A stretch of 5,864 nucleotides of DNA from NCBI GenBank assembly GCA_903924805.1, contig CAIYCZ010000591.1, positions 1 to 5,864 on the forward strand. Reading direction: 5' to 3'. The notes beneath the pieces are model-generated. The model ran no database searches and had not been told where the DNA came from. It worked only from the letters and a program-made list of their open reading frames with translations. The stretch comes from an uncultured delta proteobacterium. GTDB lineage: Bacteria; Desulfobacterota; WTBG01; CAIYCZ01. A program made the translations under genes and the position numbers. This document shows positions 1 to 5,679 of this stretch, one piece after another (position 1 is the stretch's first letter; every line of letters begins with the position of its first letter).

Positions 1-1
1 G

Positions 2-64
2 GACTTCGGGTTCGGCTATAACTACGACGTGCTGATCGAAGAGGTGAAGAGCAAAGAGAAATAA
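2..64 (+). CDS. 3' end of an unidentified gene (partial, start outside window)
   Basis: An open frame enters from the left edge and ends at TAA (62-64), giving 20 residues that begin DFGFGYNYDVL and end in a charged tail (EEVKSKEK). I do not recognise the family. It counts as real coding sequence because its last 14 codons recur in the same frame at 726-767, with half of the changed codons synonymous (TAC/TAT, GAC/GAT, ATC/ATT), a pattern expected of a translated sequence. The vapB promoter begins four bases after the stop. Function unknown; the rest of the gene is needed to name it. Confidence 0.6.
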   Translation, partial: DFGFGYNYDVLIEEVKSKEK

Positions 65-67
65 TAC

Positions 68-96
68 TTGACCAGGATTCCAAATATAGATAAAAT
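68..96 (+). promoter_or_regulatory. sigma-70-type promoter of vapBC, placed for a leaderless mRNA
   Basis: A -35 box TTGACC (68-73), a spacer of exactly 17 bases and a -10 box TAAAAT (91-96) give five of six matches to consensus in each box. The start point expected about seven bases after the -10 box falls on base 103, the A of the vapB ATG. No Shine-Dalgarno-like sequence lies between the -10 box and the ATG (GAATC only). The boxes are seen directly; the start point is inferred. VapB or the VapBC complex commonly represses its own promoter, but I see no clear operator palindrome here. Confidence 0.75.
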
Positions 97-102
97 AGAA
101 TC

Positions 103-324
103 ATGAAAACAACAATTGATATTCCAGATAACGAATTAAGAGAAGCAATTAAATATACCGGTTCAAAAACAAAGCGTGAGGCCGTGGTCATTGCTCTCAA
201 AGATTTTAACAAAAGACAAAGACTGGCGACGCTTGCCAAAATGCTGGGCACGTTTAAGGACTTTATGACTCAAGAAGACCTTAAAGTTATGCGGGAAGAC
301 AGGAAGTGGCAGAAAAAGCGATAG
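103..324 (+). CDS. vapB: VapB-family antitoxin (type II toxin-antitoxin)
   Basis: This 73-residue protein should bind and neutralise the VapC ribonuclease encoded next to it, and bind operator DNA as a dimer. The N-terminus MKTTIDIP is the DNA-contacting beta strand of the ribbon-helix-helix VapB type. Helix one (about 10-20, ELREAIKYTG) and helix two (about 22-38, KTKREAVVIALKDF) follow. The C-terminal half (about 40-73), with LGTFKDFMTQEDL, is the usual toxin-wrapping segment. Length and motif order are normal for the family. The ATG at 103 is chosen because the antitoxin strand begins there and the promoter points exactly at it. The final 19 bases overlap vapC, so translation is probably coupled. 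The 'vapB' name is at family level only. Confidence 0.88.
   Translation: MKTTIDIPDNELREAIKYTGSKTKREAVVIALKDFNKRQRLATLAKMLGTFKDFMTQEDLKVMREDRKWQKKR
293..298 (+). promoter_or_regulatory. Shine-Dalgarno supporting the GTG start of vapC
   Basis: GGGAAG lies inside the end of vapB, seven bases before the GTG at 306. It supports that non-ATG start and translational coupling of toxin to antitoxin. No ATG occurs in this frame before the first PIN-domain strand. Confidence 0.55.
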
Positions 325-719
325 TTCTTATTGACACTTCCAGTTGGATAGAAGCCCTGCGCTCAACAGGTAATCGTGACGTTCGGGAAAGAGTCTTCAA
401 GCTCATGATTGATGGCCGTGCATCCTGGTGTGACATGGTTGCAGTTGAACTCTGGAACGGTGCGCGTGGCGATTATGAAAAACAAAAATTGGCAGAACTG
501 GAAAAAGAAATTACCTGTCTGCAAACTACTCCTGCAGTATGGGCTGCTGCCCGAAAATTAGCAAAAAAATGCCGGCAAGTCGGGCAGACCGTTCCATCAG
601 CCGACCTTGTTATAACAGCATGCGCATTGGTTTATAACGCTGGAATAGAACATTACGATGCTCACATAGATGTTATATTAAAAGTTCACACCACGCCAAA
701 AAACAAAGGCTTATCCTGA
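306..719 (+). CDS. vapC: VapC-family PIN-domain ribonuclease toxin
   Basis: This 137-residue protein is the toxin of the vapBC pair, a Mg-dependent endoribonuclease of the PIN fold; family members cut tRNA or rRNA and so stop translation. The acidic metal-binding residues are all visible: D10 in LIDTSSWIEAL, E48 in VAVELWNGA, D100 in PSADLVITACAL and D118 in IEHYDAHID. The toxin therefore looks intact and probably active. The start is GTG 306, with a Shine-Dalgarno inside vapB; the frames overlap by 19 bases. The C-terminal tail after the last strand (VHTTPKNKGLS) has no clear PIN role. Its frame continues past the TGA straight into a duplicated gene tail (720-767), so the present 3' end may have formed by a recombination junction. 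The RNA target cannot be read from the sequence. Confidence 0.9.
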   Translation: MAEKAIVLIDTSSWIEALRSTGNRDVRERVFKLMIDGRASWCDMVAVELWNGARGDYEKQKLAELEKEITCLQTTPAVWAAARKLAKKCRQVGQTVPSADLVITACALVYNAGIEHYDAHIDVILKVHTTPKNKGLS

Positions 720-767
720 TCAAAATATGATGTGCTGATTGAAGAGGCAAAGGGAAAAGGGAAATAA
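720..767 (+). pseudogene. Diverged second copy of the upstream gene's 3' end
   Basis: Bases 726-767 encode YDVLIEEAKGKGK plus TAA and match 23-64 (YDVLIEEVKSKEK plus TAA) at 34 of 42 bases by my hand alignment, with no gaps and in the same codon phase. Three of the six changed codons are synonymous; the others are V to A, S to G and E to G. The copy has no start of its own and lies in frame directly after the vapC TGA, so it is a remnant or junction scar rather than a gene. Together with 2-64 it brackets vapBC as an imperfect direct repeat about 700 bases apart. Confidence 0.65.
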
Positions 768-790
768 TCTGCCCTATTAAAGGGATCTTT

Positions 791-1027
791 ATGAAAAAAG
801 AATATTCATTTACCGTAGCTATAGAGCCCTGCAAGGAAGGCGGATATTTTGGCACATGCCCTTCCATTCCCGGATGCCATGTACAGGGCGAAACCTATGA
901 GGAAACGCTCCGTGAGCTAAAGGCTGCAATTAAAGCCATGATTGAAGACGATATTGAATCAGATGCTCAAGGCCTCCTTCAATCACAACAGGATACCCTC
1001 CACATCTATAGTCCGTTTGATAGGTAA
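791..1027 (+). CDS. HicB-family small protein, no HicA partner in the window
   Basis: This 78-residue protein has the HicB (UPF0150) partial RNase H-like core: strand EYSFTVAIEP (4-13), GGYFGTCPSIPGC (17-29), then QGETYEETLRELKAAIKAMI (32-51). In classical pairs HicB neutralises HicA, a small RNA-binding toxin. Here the tail after about residue 55 (DAQGLLQSQQDTLHIYSPF) is short and shows no ribbon-helix-helix or helix-turn-helix, so it probably cannot act as its own repressor. The start is ATG 791 with AAAGGGA (779-785) five bases upstream. No hicA-like frame lies on either side; the 57 bases to the opgH stop are too short to hold one. A weak promoter (TTGAAG at 739, AATAAT at 763, 18-base spacer) is possible, or it is read through from vapBC. 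Family certain, antitoxin role unproven. Confidence 0.82.
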   Translation: MKKEYSFTVAIEPCKEGGYFGTCPSIPGCHVQGETYEETLRELKAAIKAMIEDDIESDAQGLLQSQQDTLHIYSPFDR

Positions 1028-1084
1028 AACAGAATACTTCAATACGTAAAGTTTGCAATTTATAGTTTCGTGATGGACTGCAAG

Positions 1085-3181
1085 CTATGTAACAATGCCC
1101 CACTGCTCAGCCAGTTTCCTGTCAGGAAGCTCCCACACGCGCTGATGCAGCTCATTCATGCATTGAGGGTCGGATAAGAGTTCTTTCTTTTCTTTTATGC
1201 TCAGGCTTCCGGGACCCTTCATGATGGCCTTTTCCTGCAGCTCCTGGCGGCGCCGGGCAATTGATGCAGCAACCGTTCGCTCGCTTCGCAGAAGAGAGCG
1301 GTGCAGAACATTCACCTGAGGATCGACAACCGCCTGCATAAAACCCTCCCGGCTCCCGAGCGGAAGCGGTGAACGGGATGCCTTCTTCTGCTGCAAAATA
1401 TCATTCAGCTGTTGCAGCTCCGGCGGCTGGTCAATTTCTTCCGGGATGACAAACAGCCCCAGCTTGCGGAATACCCTGCCAATGCTTGCCCGGCTTGACC
1501 ATACCGATAGCGGTATCGAGAGTATCAGCGGGATAAAGATTGGCGTGTTCCACCAGAAAAAAGACCGGTTATAAACAAACAGGGCTGCTGCCCAGAGGAG
1601 TCCTATCACCATGCCGGTTCCGTGAAACCTGAGCGCCTCAAGCCACCCGGTCCCGCGGTCGCTGCGCTGCGGAGACCCCCAGCCCACCTGCCGGCCTAAC
1701 AGTGTTACAAACACAAACTTACTGTGAAACAGCATGCGTACCGGGGCAAACATGCTCGAGAACAGGACTTCTGCCATCACACTTAGAAAAAACCGTACCG
1801 GGCCGCCGAACAAACGCGCCCGCCGCTGCTTGATGATAATCACCAGCACGCTTAAAAGCTTCGGCAGAAACAGTATTACTGCAGTAGTAGCAAGCAGCGT
1901 CAATGCCCACTGGGGATGCCACACCGGCCAGTCCGGGAACAGGGTGCGTCCCTGCGGAAAATAGACCGGCTCCCGCACCGCTTCATAAATCGCCTCTGAG
2001 GTGCTGAATGCAAGGAACAGAAACCAGAACAGCGCCGACCCATAGGCCATAGCTCCGTGAAGGAACAGGGCGCGATGTGCGGGAAACAGGCCTTTGGTAA
2101 ACAGCAGCCGCAGGTGCTGCAGGTTGCCCTGGCACCAGCGGCGGTCGCGTGTCAATTCCTCAAGCAGCGTGGGAGGTATCTCTTCATAGCTTCCGCCCAA
2201 ACCATATGCCAGCCACACTTCCCAGCCTGCCTTGCGCATAAGGGCTGCCTCCACAAAATCGTGGCTGAGTATTTCACCGCCGAGGGGCGGCTTCCCGGGA
2301 AGCTGCGGGAGGCCGCAGTGCTCTATGAACGGAGCGACCCGGATGATGGCGTTGTGGCCCCAGAAGTGGGAGTCGCCAAGCTGCGTATAATGCAGGCCGG
2401 CCACAAACATCTGGCCATATACGTGGTTTGAAAACTGCTGCACACGGGCAATCAGGCTCTCACGATTAACCGCCATGGGAGCGGTCTGCAGGATGCCCAC
2501 CCTGGGGTTGCGCTCCATCATTTGCACCATCCGCACCAGGGTTGTGCCGCTCATAATACTGTCCGCGTCGAACACTATCATGTACCGGTAATTGCGCCCC
2601 CAGCGCCGGCAGAAATCTGCGATGTTGCCACTCTTGCGCTTGACATTAATACGGCGGTGCCGGTAAAAAATGCGATTGAACGCCCCGAGTGTTTTGCACA
2701 GGGTGGCCCAGGCAATCTCCTCGGCGACCCATAAATCTGGATTGCCGGTATCGCTGAGTACAAAGAAATCAAATGCCTGAAGGTTTCCGGTTGCTTGAAG
2801 AGACTGGTAGGTTACCTGAAGCCCTGCAAATACGCGGTCGGCATCTTCATTACAGATCGGTATCAGGATTGCGGTGCGCACATCGGAAGGAATCGAGGTG
2901 TCCTGTTCATCTACGCTTCTGGTAATGATAAACTGGTCATAGCGCCTCAGCAAAGTGAAGAAGCCGGCTACTGCCTCCCAGAAGCCTATGGAAATCCAGG
3001 CAAACAGTGCTCCAAATATTAAGACAATAACCCGCTCCAGCGGCAATGTGCCTTTTTGCGGAAGCACATCAGCCATGTAGGAACTGGCAAGCACCGTGCT
3101 GCCGATAATAAGGAACAATAGCGTAATGCGCCGCCGCCGTGCAGCTTTTTCCCAGGGCTGTCTTAAAACTTTATTCATCAT
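1085..3181 (-). CDS. opgH: OpgH glucan glucosyltransferase, membrane and catalytic part
   Basis: This 698-residue inner-membrane protein holds the catalytic part of OpgH (MdoH), which polymerises glucose from UDP-glucose into the beta-1,2-linked backbone of osmoregulated periplasmic glucans. Two N-terminal membrane segments (about 19-40, 51-74) precede the cytoplasmic GT2 domain: AILIPICNEDADRVFAGL (104-121), LSDTGNPD (142-149, D144), VKRKSGNIADFCRRWG (180-195), the DAD metal site (205-207), GHNAIIRV (275-282), LSHDFVEAA (305-313, candidate base D308) and RDRRW (345-349), the family's QxxRW-type motif. Further membrane segments lie at about 374-398, 424-450, 461-485, 521-537 and 541-563, then a charged cytoplasmic tail. 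No catalytic motif is missing. E. coli OpgH is about 847 residues; the roughly 150 missing N-terminal residues are encoded by the separate ORF at 3933-3466. A TAA lies three codons before the ATG, so there is no longer frame. AAAGAGA (3188-3182) abuts ATG 3181, so ATG 3178 could equally be the start. Confidence 0.93.
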   Translation of the reverse strand: MMNKVLRQPWEKAARRRRITLLFLIIGSTVLASSYMADVLPQKGTLPLERVIVLIFGALFAWISIGFWEAVAGFFTLLRRYDQFIITRSVDEQDTSIPSDVRTAILIPICNEDADRVFAGLQVTYQSLQATGNLQAFDFFVLSDTGNPDLWVAEEIAWATLCKTLGAFNRIFYRHRRINVKRKSGNIADFCRRWGRNYRYMIVFDADSIMSGTTLVRMVQMMERNPRVGILQTAPMAVNRESLIARVQQFSNHVYGQMFVAGLHYTQLGDSHFWGHNAIIRVAPFIEHCGLPQLPGKPPLGGEILSHDFVEAALMRKAGWEVWLAYGLGGSYEEIPPTLLEELTRDRRWCQGNLQHLRLLFTKGLFPAHRALFLHGAMAYGSALFWFLFLAFSTSEAIYEAVREPVYFPQGRTLFPDWPVWHPQWALTLLATTAVILFLPKLLSVLVIIIKQRRARLFGGPVRFFLSVMAEVLFSSMFAPVRMLFHSKFVFVTLLGRQVGWGSPQRSDRGTGWLEALRFHGTGMVIGLLWAAALFVYNRSFFWWNTPIFIPLILSIPLSVWSSRASIGRVFRKLGLFVIPEEIDQPPELQQLNDILQQKKASRSPLPLGSREGFMQAVVDPQVNVLHRSLLRSERTVAASIARRRQELQEKAIMKGPGSLSIKEKKELLSDPQCMNELHQRVWELPDRKLAEQWGIVT

Positions 3182-3216
3182 TCTCTTTTATGCTACCCAT
3201 GAAGTGAATTACCCTG

Positions 3217-3232
3217 CAGCAGAGTCTGCGGG
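3217..3232 (+). repeat. CAGCAGAG-TCTGCGGG repeat, copy 1
   Basis: CAGCAGAGTCTGCGGG resembles 3393-3408 (CAGCAGAGCTGCGGGG), and its GAGTCTGC core (3222-3229) is repeated inverted at 3337-3344. It contains the small palindrome GCAGAgTCTGC. The three copies lie at or near the edges of the palindromic element that separates the two opgH parts. Confidence 0.5.
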
Positions 3233-3344
3233 ACTTCTGAATATTTAAAATCCCCCTTAATCCCCCTTTACAAAAAGGGGGACTGTTTACCCTCCCCTTT
3301 TTTAAAGGGGAGCCGGAGGGGATTTTTGAATACCGTGCAGACTC
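3222..3344. repeat. Nested palindromic, MITE-like intergenic element between the opgH halves
   Basis: About 120 bases are organised as nested inverted repeats. The outermost arms are GAGTCTGC (3222-3229) and GCAGACTC (3337-3344). Inside are AAAATCCCC (3247-3255) and GGGGATTTT (3318-3326). Two hairpins sit within these: TCCCCCTTT (3261-3269) with AAAGGGGGA (3274-3282), and CTCCCCTTT (3292-3300) with AAAGGGGAG (3304-3312). A 10-base tandem, TCCCCCTTAA then TCCCCCTTTA, occupies 3251-3270. There is no ORF and no transposase. From memory, elements of this CCCCCTTT/AAAGGGGG type are dispersed between genes in several bacterial groups. Transcripts from either strand would fold strongly here, which could cut expression of the downstream catalytic frame or end the mRNA. 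Confidence 0.7.
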
Positions 3345-3392
3345 AAATGCACACTGATTAATTCACCTTTGGCGAGGCTGTTTTTATCTCCA

Positions 3393-3416
3393 CAGCAGAG
3401 CTGCGGGGTATTCAAC
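3393..3416 (+). repeat. CAGCAGAG-CTGCGGGG-TATTCAA repeat, copy 2
   Basis: CAGCAGAGCTGCGGGG followed by TATTCAAC parallels copy 1 at 3217. It also parallels the inverted arm, which read on the minus strand (3344-3328) gives GAGTCTGC, ACGG, TATTC. The surrounding bases 3345-3465 hold no ORF, hairpin terminator or promoter that I can support. Confidence 0.4.
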
Positions 3417-3465
3417 AGTAGTTTTTTATAAAATCAGGCTTCACATCCAGGAAATTTTATCAGTG

Positions 3466-3933
3466 CTACGTGCGCCGCAGTATCCGCTTCATAAAAAACG
3501 TATACCAGGGCTGCCGGTCAATCTCAACGGGTAACATGGAGCCGCGGTTCAGCGGCGGCATAGACCTGATACCTTCGGCACTGCCTGTATCTGCCACGGT
3601 CAGCGGCTGTCCGGTGAGAAATTGTTTCGTATATTCAGTGCCATTTCCGGAGGAGAGTTTTTCCCCGCTTATTATTCTGCGCAGCTCACGCATTGCCGCA
3701 GTGGCAGGAGAAAAAGAAGAAGACTGCACTGCTGTCTGCTGAGCGCATCTTACCGTTTCGCGGGCAAGCTCAAGGCCCTGCTGCTCAGGAACATTCAGCA
3801 CCTGCAGATACAGCAGCAGCCGCTGCTCGGCTGCCTGCCAGTCATCATAAAGGGCATCTGCCGGGGTCTCATGACGCAGCGCATGGTTAGGTTTACGGTC
3901 ATCCCCGGGTAAGCTGTCAGAAGATTCTCGCAT
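3466..3933 (-). CDS. Detached N-terminal cytoplasmic region of OpgH
   Basis: This 155-residue soluble protein has no membrane segment or signal peptide. It sits where opgH should begin, 10 bases after the opgG stop. Its end (IRSMPPLNRGSMLPVEIDRQPW, residues 122-143, then FFMKRILRR) resembles the E. coli OpgH N-terminal region around 'MPEAKRSSMFPDPW' and 'GRFWDRLRGR', recalled from memory. Residues 28-70 (DALYDDWQAAEQRLLLYLQ onward) look helical. Adding 155 to the 698 residues downstream gives 853, about the full OpgH length. It ends at TAG (3468-3466), with a further in-frame TGA after one codon. The two halves are in different frames (offset 752 bases). Start ATG 3933 lacks a clear Shine-Dalgarno, so coupling to opgG is likely. 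In E. coli this region is reported to bind FtsZ when UDP-glucose is plentiful. Whether the fragment is a working protein or a relic is open. The homology is moderate, but position and length support it. Confidence 0.7.
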   Translation of the reverse strand: MRESSDSLPGDDRKPNHALRHETPADALYDDWQAAEQRLLLYLQVLNVPEQQGLELARETVRCAQQTAVQSSSFSPATAAMRELRRIISGEKLSSGNGTEYTKQFLTGQPLTVADTGSAEGIRSMPPLNRGSMLPVEIDRQPWYTFFMKRILRRT

Positions 3934-3943
3934 GGCTGGAAAC

Positions 3944-5578
3944 TCACGGAAGGTAGAGATAGCTCCACGTTTCGGTTAAAGTATTGGTGCCGTCATTCAG
4001 GTAGGCACGCAGTTCTACGGGCGGCTTCTTTTGCGGCAGCATCCGCTCCACGCTGCCCTGGTCTTCAAGACGTATCTGAAAAACAAGCCGCCAGCCGCCG
4101 GTGACGGTATTTTTAAAGGTCTGCTGCTCGATGAGCCTGGCTTTACCGTCTACCGAGATTGCTGCAGTCAGACGTTTATCAGGTGGCAGGGATTCAAGGG
4201 CTCCACCGGCAAAATCAATGACAAACTTTTTTATATGCTCATCTTTTCCCGTTGCCGTGCGGGTGGAAACAACATGTCCTCCCGGCGGCTGAATGCTCCC
4301 GGGGAAATGCCAGCTCATGGTATAGGAAAAGGACAAGGGCTGTCCGGGCTCGGGCATTCGCTCGGGAACCCAGAAAGCGCTAACATTATCGTGCAGTTCA
4401 TTCTCGGTTGGAATCTGGATAAGCTCAACATGTCCGTCTCCCCACGCACCGCTTGGTTTAATCCATACGCTGGACCGGTTCTCATAGTGGGCTTCCAGAT
4501 CCTGGTATGAGTCAAAATTCAGATCGCGCTGGAGAAGGCCGAACCCCGCCGGATTTGGCGCCCTGAAAGAATTGATGAGAAGGGTGCGGGGATTTAGCAG
4601 CGGACGCCATAACCACTCACCCGATGCAAAAGCAATCAAAAGGCCGTCTGAGTCATGCACTTCGGGACGAAAGTCGTCAGCTGGCCGCTGGCTGGTGTTC
4701 TCCCCATAAAAAAACATGCTGGTCAGAGGAGCAATGCCCAGTTTAGTAATCTTTTTGCGCAGAAACAGGGTGCTCCTGACATCCATGACGGTCTCTTTGC
4801 CGGGCTGAATTATAAACTGGTAGGCACCGGTCATACTGGAACTGTCAAGGAGCGCATAGATTGTCATTTTCTTTGCGCCCGGAACCGGCTTTACCATCCA
4901 GAACTCCCTGAAATAGGGGAATTCCTCTCCGGTGCTCTGGGCCGTATCAATGGCAATGCCCCGGGCTGACATGCCGTAATTCTGCTTTTTAGCTACTGCG
5001 CGGAAGTAGCTTGCACCAAGGAATACCGCCACCTCATCAAAATAGTTTTTGGTATTAATGGGATAGTGCATACGAAAACCGGCAAATCCTAAATTTGCAG
5101 GAACCCTATCTTTAAAGTTATTCTTCCCATAGTTAAACAGGGCACTTGAGAAGGGAACCCGTTTTACTTTCGCAGGCTCTATAATGCTTATGGCAACAGT
5201 TCTGTCATAATACAGCCCGGGATGAAAGAACTGCACATTAAACGGCAGCTTTTCCTTCTTCCACAAAGCCATTTCCGGATTAAACCGTATGTCGCGCCAC
5301 GCATCATAATCAAGCTTCATCAAAAACTCAGGCACCTGCCCTGCCGAACTCTGAAACGGCTGCCCTGCAAGCTGCCGGGCTTTATTAATAACCTGCTTCA
5401 TGCCAAACGGCTCTTTTGCCCACACAGCAGAAACCATGCTGAAAACCGCCAGGCCCGCTACCGCTACCACCGCCAGCCGGCAGAGCCGCTGCCGAGAATG
5501 ACAGAGTCCCCGCTGTTTTGCATAACGGCTGCCTGCTACTTCAATATAATGACTGCGCCCTGCCTCGTTATCAAGCAT
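3944..5578 (-). CDS. opgG: OpgG periplasmic glucan biosynthesis protein
   Basis: This 544-residue protein acts in the periplasm on the glucan made by OpgH; the OpgG/OpgD family is now placed among beta-1,2-glucan hydrolases (GH186, from memory). Residues 35-54 form a hydrophobic export segment, with likely cleavage after AVWA (54). Family blocks follow in order: FFHPGLYYD (117-125), NLGFAGFRMHYPIN (162-175), DEVAVFLGASYFRA (181-194), YGMSARGIAIDT (201-212), GEEFPYF (217-223), LLDSSSMTGAYQF (243-255), APLTSMFFYGEN (283-294), DFRPEVHDSDGL (302-313), SGEWLWRPL (319-327), and a C-terminal Ig-like domain ending TETWSY (535-540). D309 and D397 have the 88-residue spacing I recall for the catalytic pair of E. 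coli OpgD. Oddities are L353 in QRDLNF, where an arginine is usual, and a 33-residue stretch before the export segment. No other Met, GTG or TTG start lies between ATG 5578 and the hydrophobic segment. It is the first gene of the opg operon. Confidence 0.95.
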   Translation of the reverse strand: MLDNEAGRSHYIEVAGSRYAKQRGLCHSRQRLCRLAVVAVAGLAVFSMVSAVWAKEPFGMKQVINKARQLAGQPFQSSAGQVPEFLMKLDYDAWRDIRFNPEMALWKKEKLPFNVQFFHPGLYYDRTVAISIIEPAKVKRVPFSSALFNYGKNNFKDRVPANLGFAGFRMHYPINTKNYFDEVAVFLGASYFRAVAKKQNYGMSARGIAIDTAQSTGEEFPYFREFWMVKPVPGAKKMTIYALLDSSSMTGAYQFIIQPGKETVMDVRSTLFLRKKITKLGIAPLTSMFFYGENTSQRPADDFRPEVHDSDGLLIAFASGEWLWRPLLNPRTLLINSFRAPNPAGFGLLQRDLNFDSYQDLEAHYENRSSVWIKPSGAWGDGHVELIQIPTENELHDNVSAFWVPERMPEPGQPLSFSYTMSWHFPGSIQPPGGHVVSTRTATGKDEHIKKFVIDFAGGALESLPPDKRLTAAISVDGKARLIEQQTFKNTVTGGWRLVFQIRLEDQGSVERMLPQKKPPVELRAYLNDGTNTLTETWSYLYLP

Positions 5579-5586
5579 ACCTCATA

Positions 5587-5590
5587 CCTC
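5587..5590 (-). promoter_or_regulatory. Shine-Dalgarno of opgG
   Basis: GAGG on the minus strand (5590-5587, within TTGAGG) lies eight bases before ATG 5578. A second GAGG (5583-5580) is only one base from the ATG and too close to serve it. The first supports this start despite the unusually long leader before the signal peptide. Confidence 0.6.
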
Positions 5591-5638
5591 AATTAACATC
5601 CATGTATCCTGTACAAGAATGAACTTTTAGAACTGTAT

Positions 5639-5667
5639 ATTTTATTAAGGAATTACTTTTTATGCAA
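5639..5667 (-). promoter_or_regulatory. Predicted sigma-70-type promoter of the opgG-opgH operon
   Basis: Read on the minus strand: TTGCAT (5667-5662), a 17-base spacer and TAAAAT (5644-5639). The spacing is optimal, with four of six matches at -35 and five of six at -10. The expected start is near 5632, giving a leader of about 53 bases before opgG. It lies just downstream of the 5680-5714 hairpin, as expected for an independent operon promoter. No regulator site is visible. Confidence 0.6.
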
Positions 5668-5679
5668 GCAGAATATATA

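Noticed and set aside
717..767. TGA readthrough or selenocysteine extending vapC
   Set aside because: No SECIS-like hairpin is apparent and the PIN domain is complete before the TGA. The extension is explained by the duplicated gene tail.
673..867. Minus-strand frame of 64 codons across the end of vapC and the start of the hicB-like gene
   Set aside because: It overlaps two supported genes and the tail remnant and shows no domain or ribosome site.
1028..1084. A terminator between the converging hicB-like gene and opgH
   Set aside because: Only a weak GTTTGCA/TGCAAGC pairing with a loop of about 22 bases and no T-run is visible.
2057..2431. Plus-strand open frames inside opgH and opgG (e.g. 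124 codons here, 159 codons at 4031-4510)
   Set aside because: They lie opposite strongly conserved OpgH and OpgG motifs and have no recognisable domains, so they are shadows of the real genes.
3251..3312. A CRISPR array or an intrinsic terminator in the opgH spacer
   Set aside because: The repeats are inverted and adjacent rather than direct with unique spacers, and the hairpins lack a following T-run on the minus strand.
3182..3465. A sequencing frameshift as the explanation of the two opgH frames
   Set aside because: The frames are 284 bases apart with stops at both edges and repeats between. A single-base error cannot join them, although misassembly at the repeats is not excluded.
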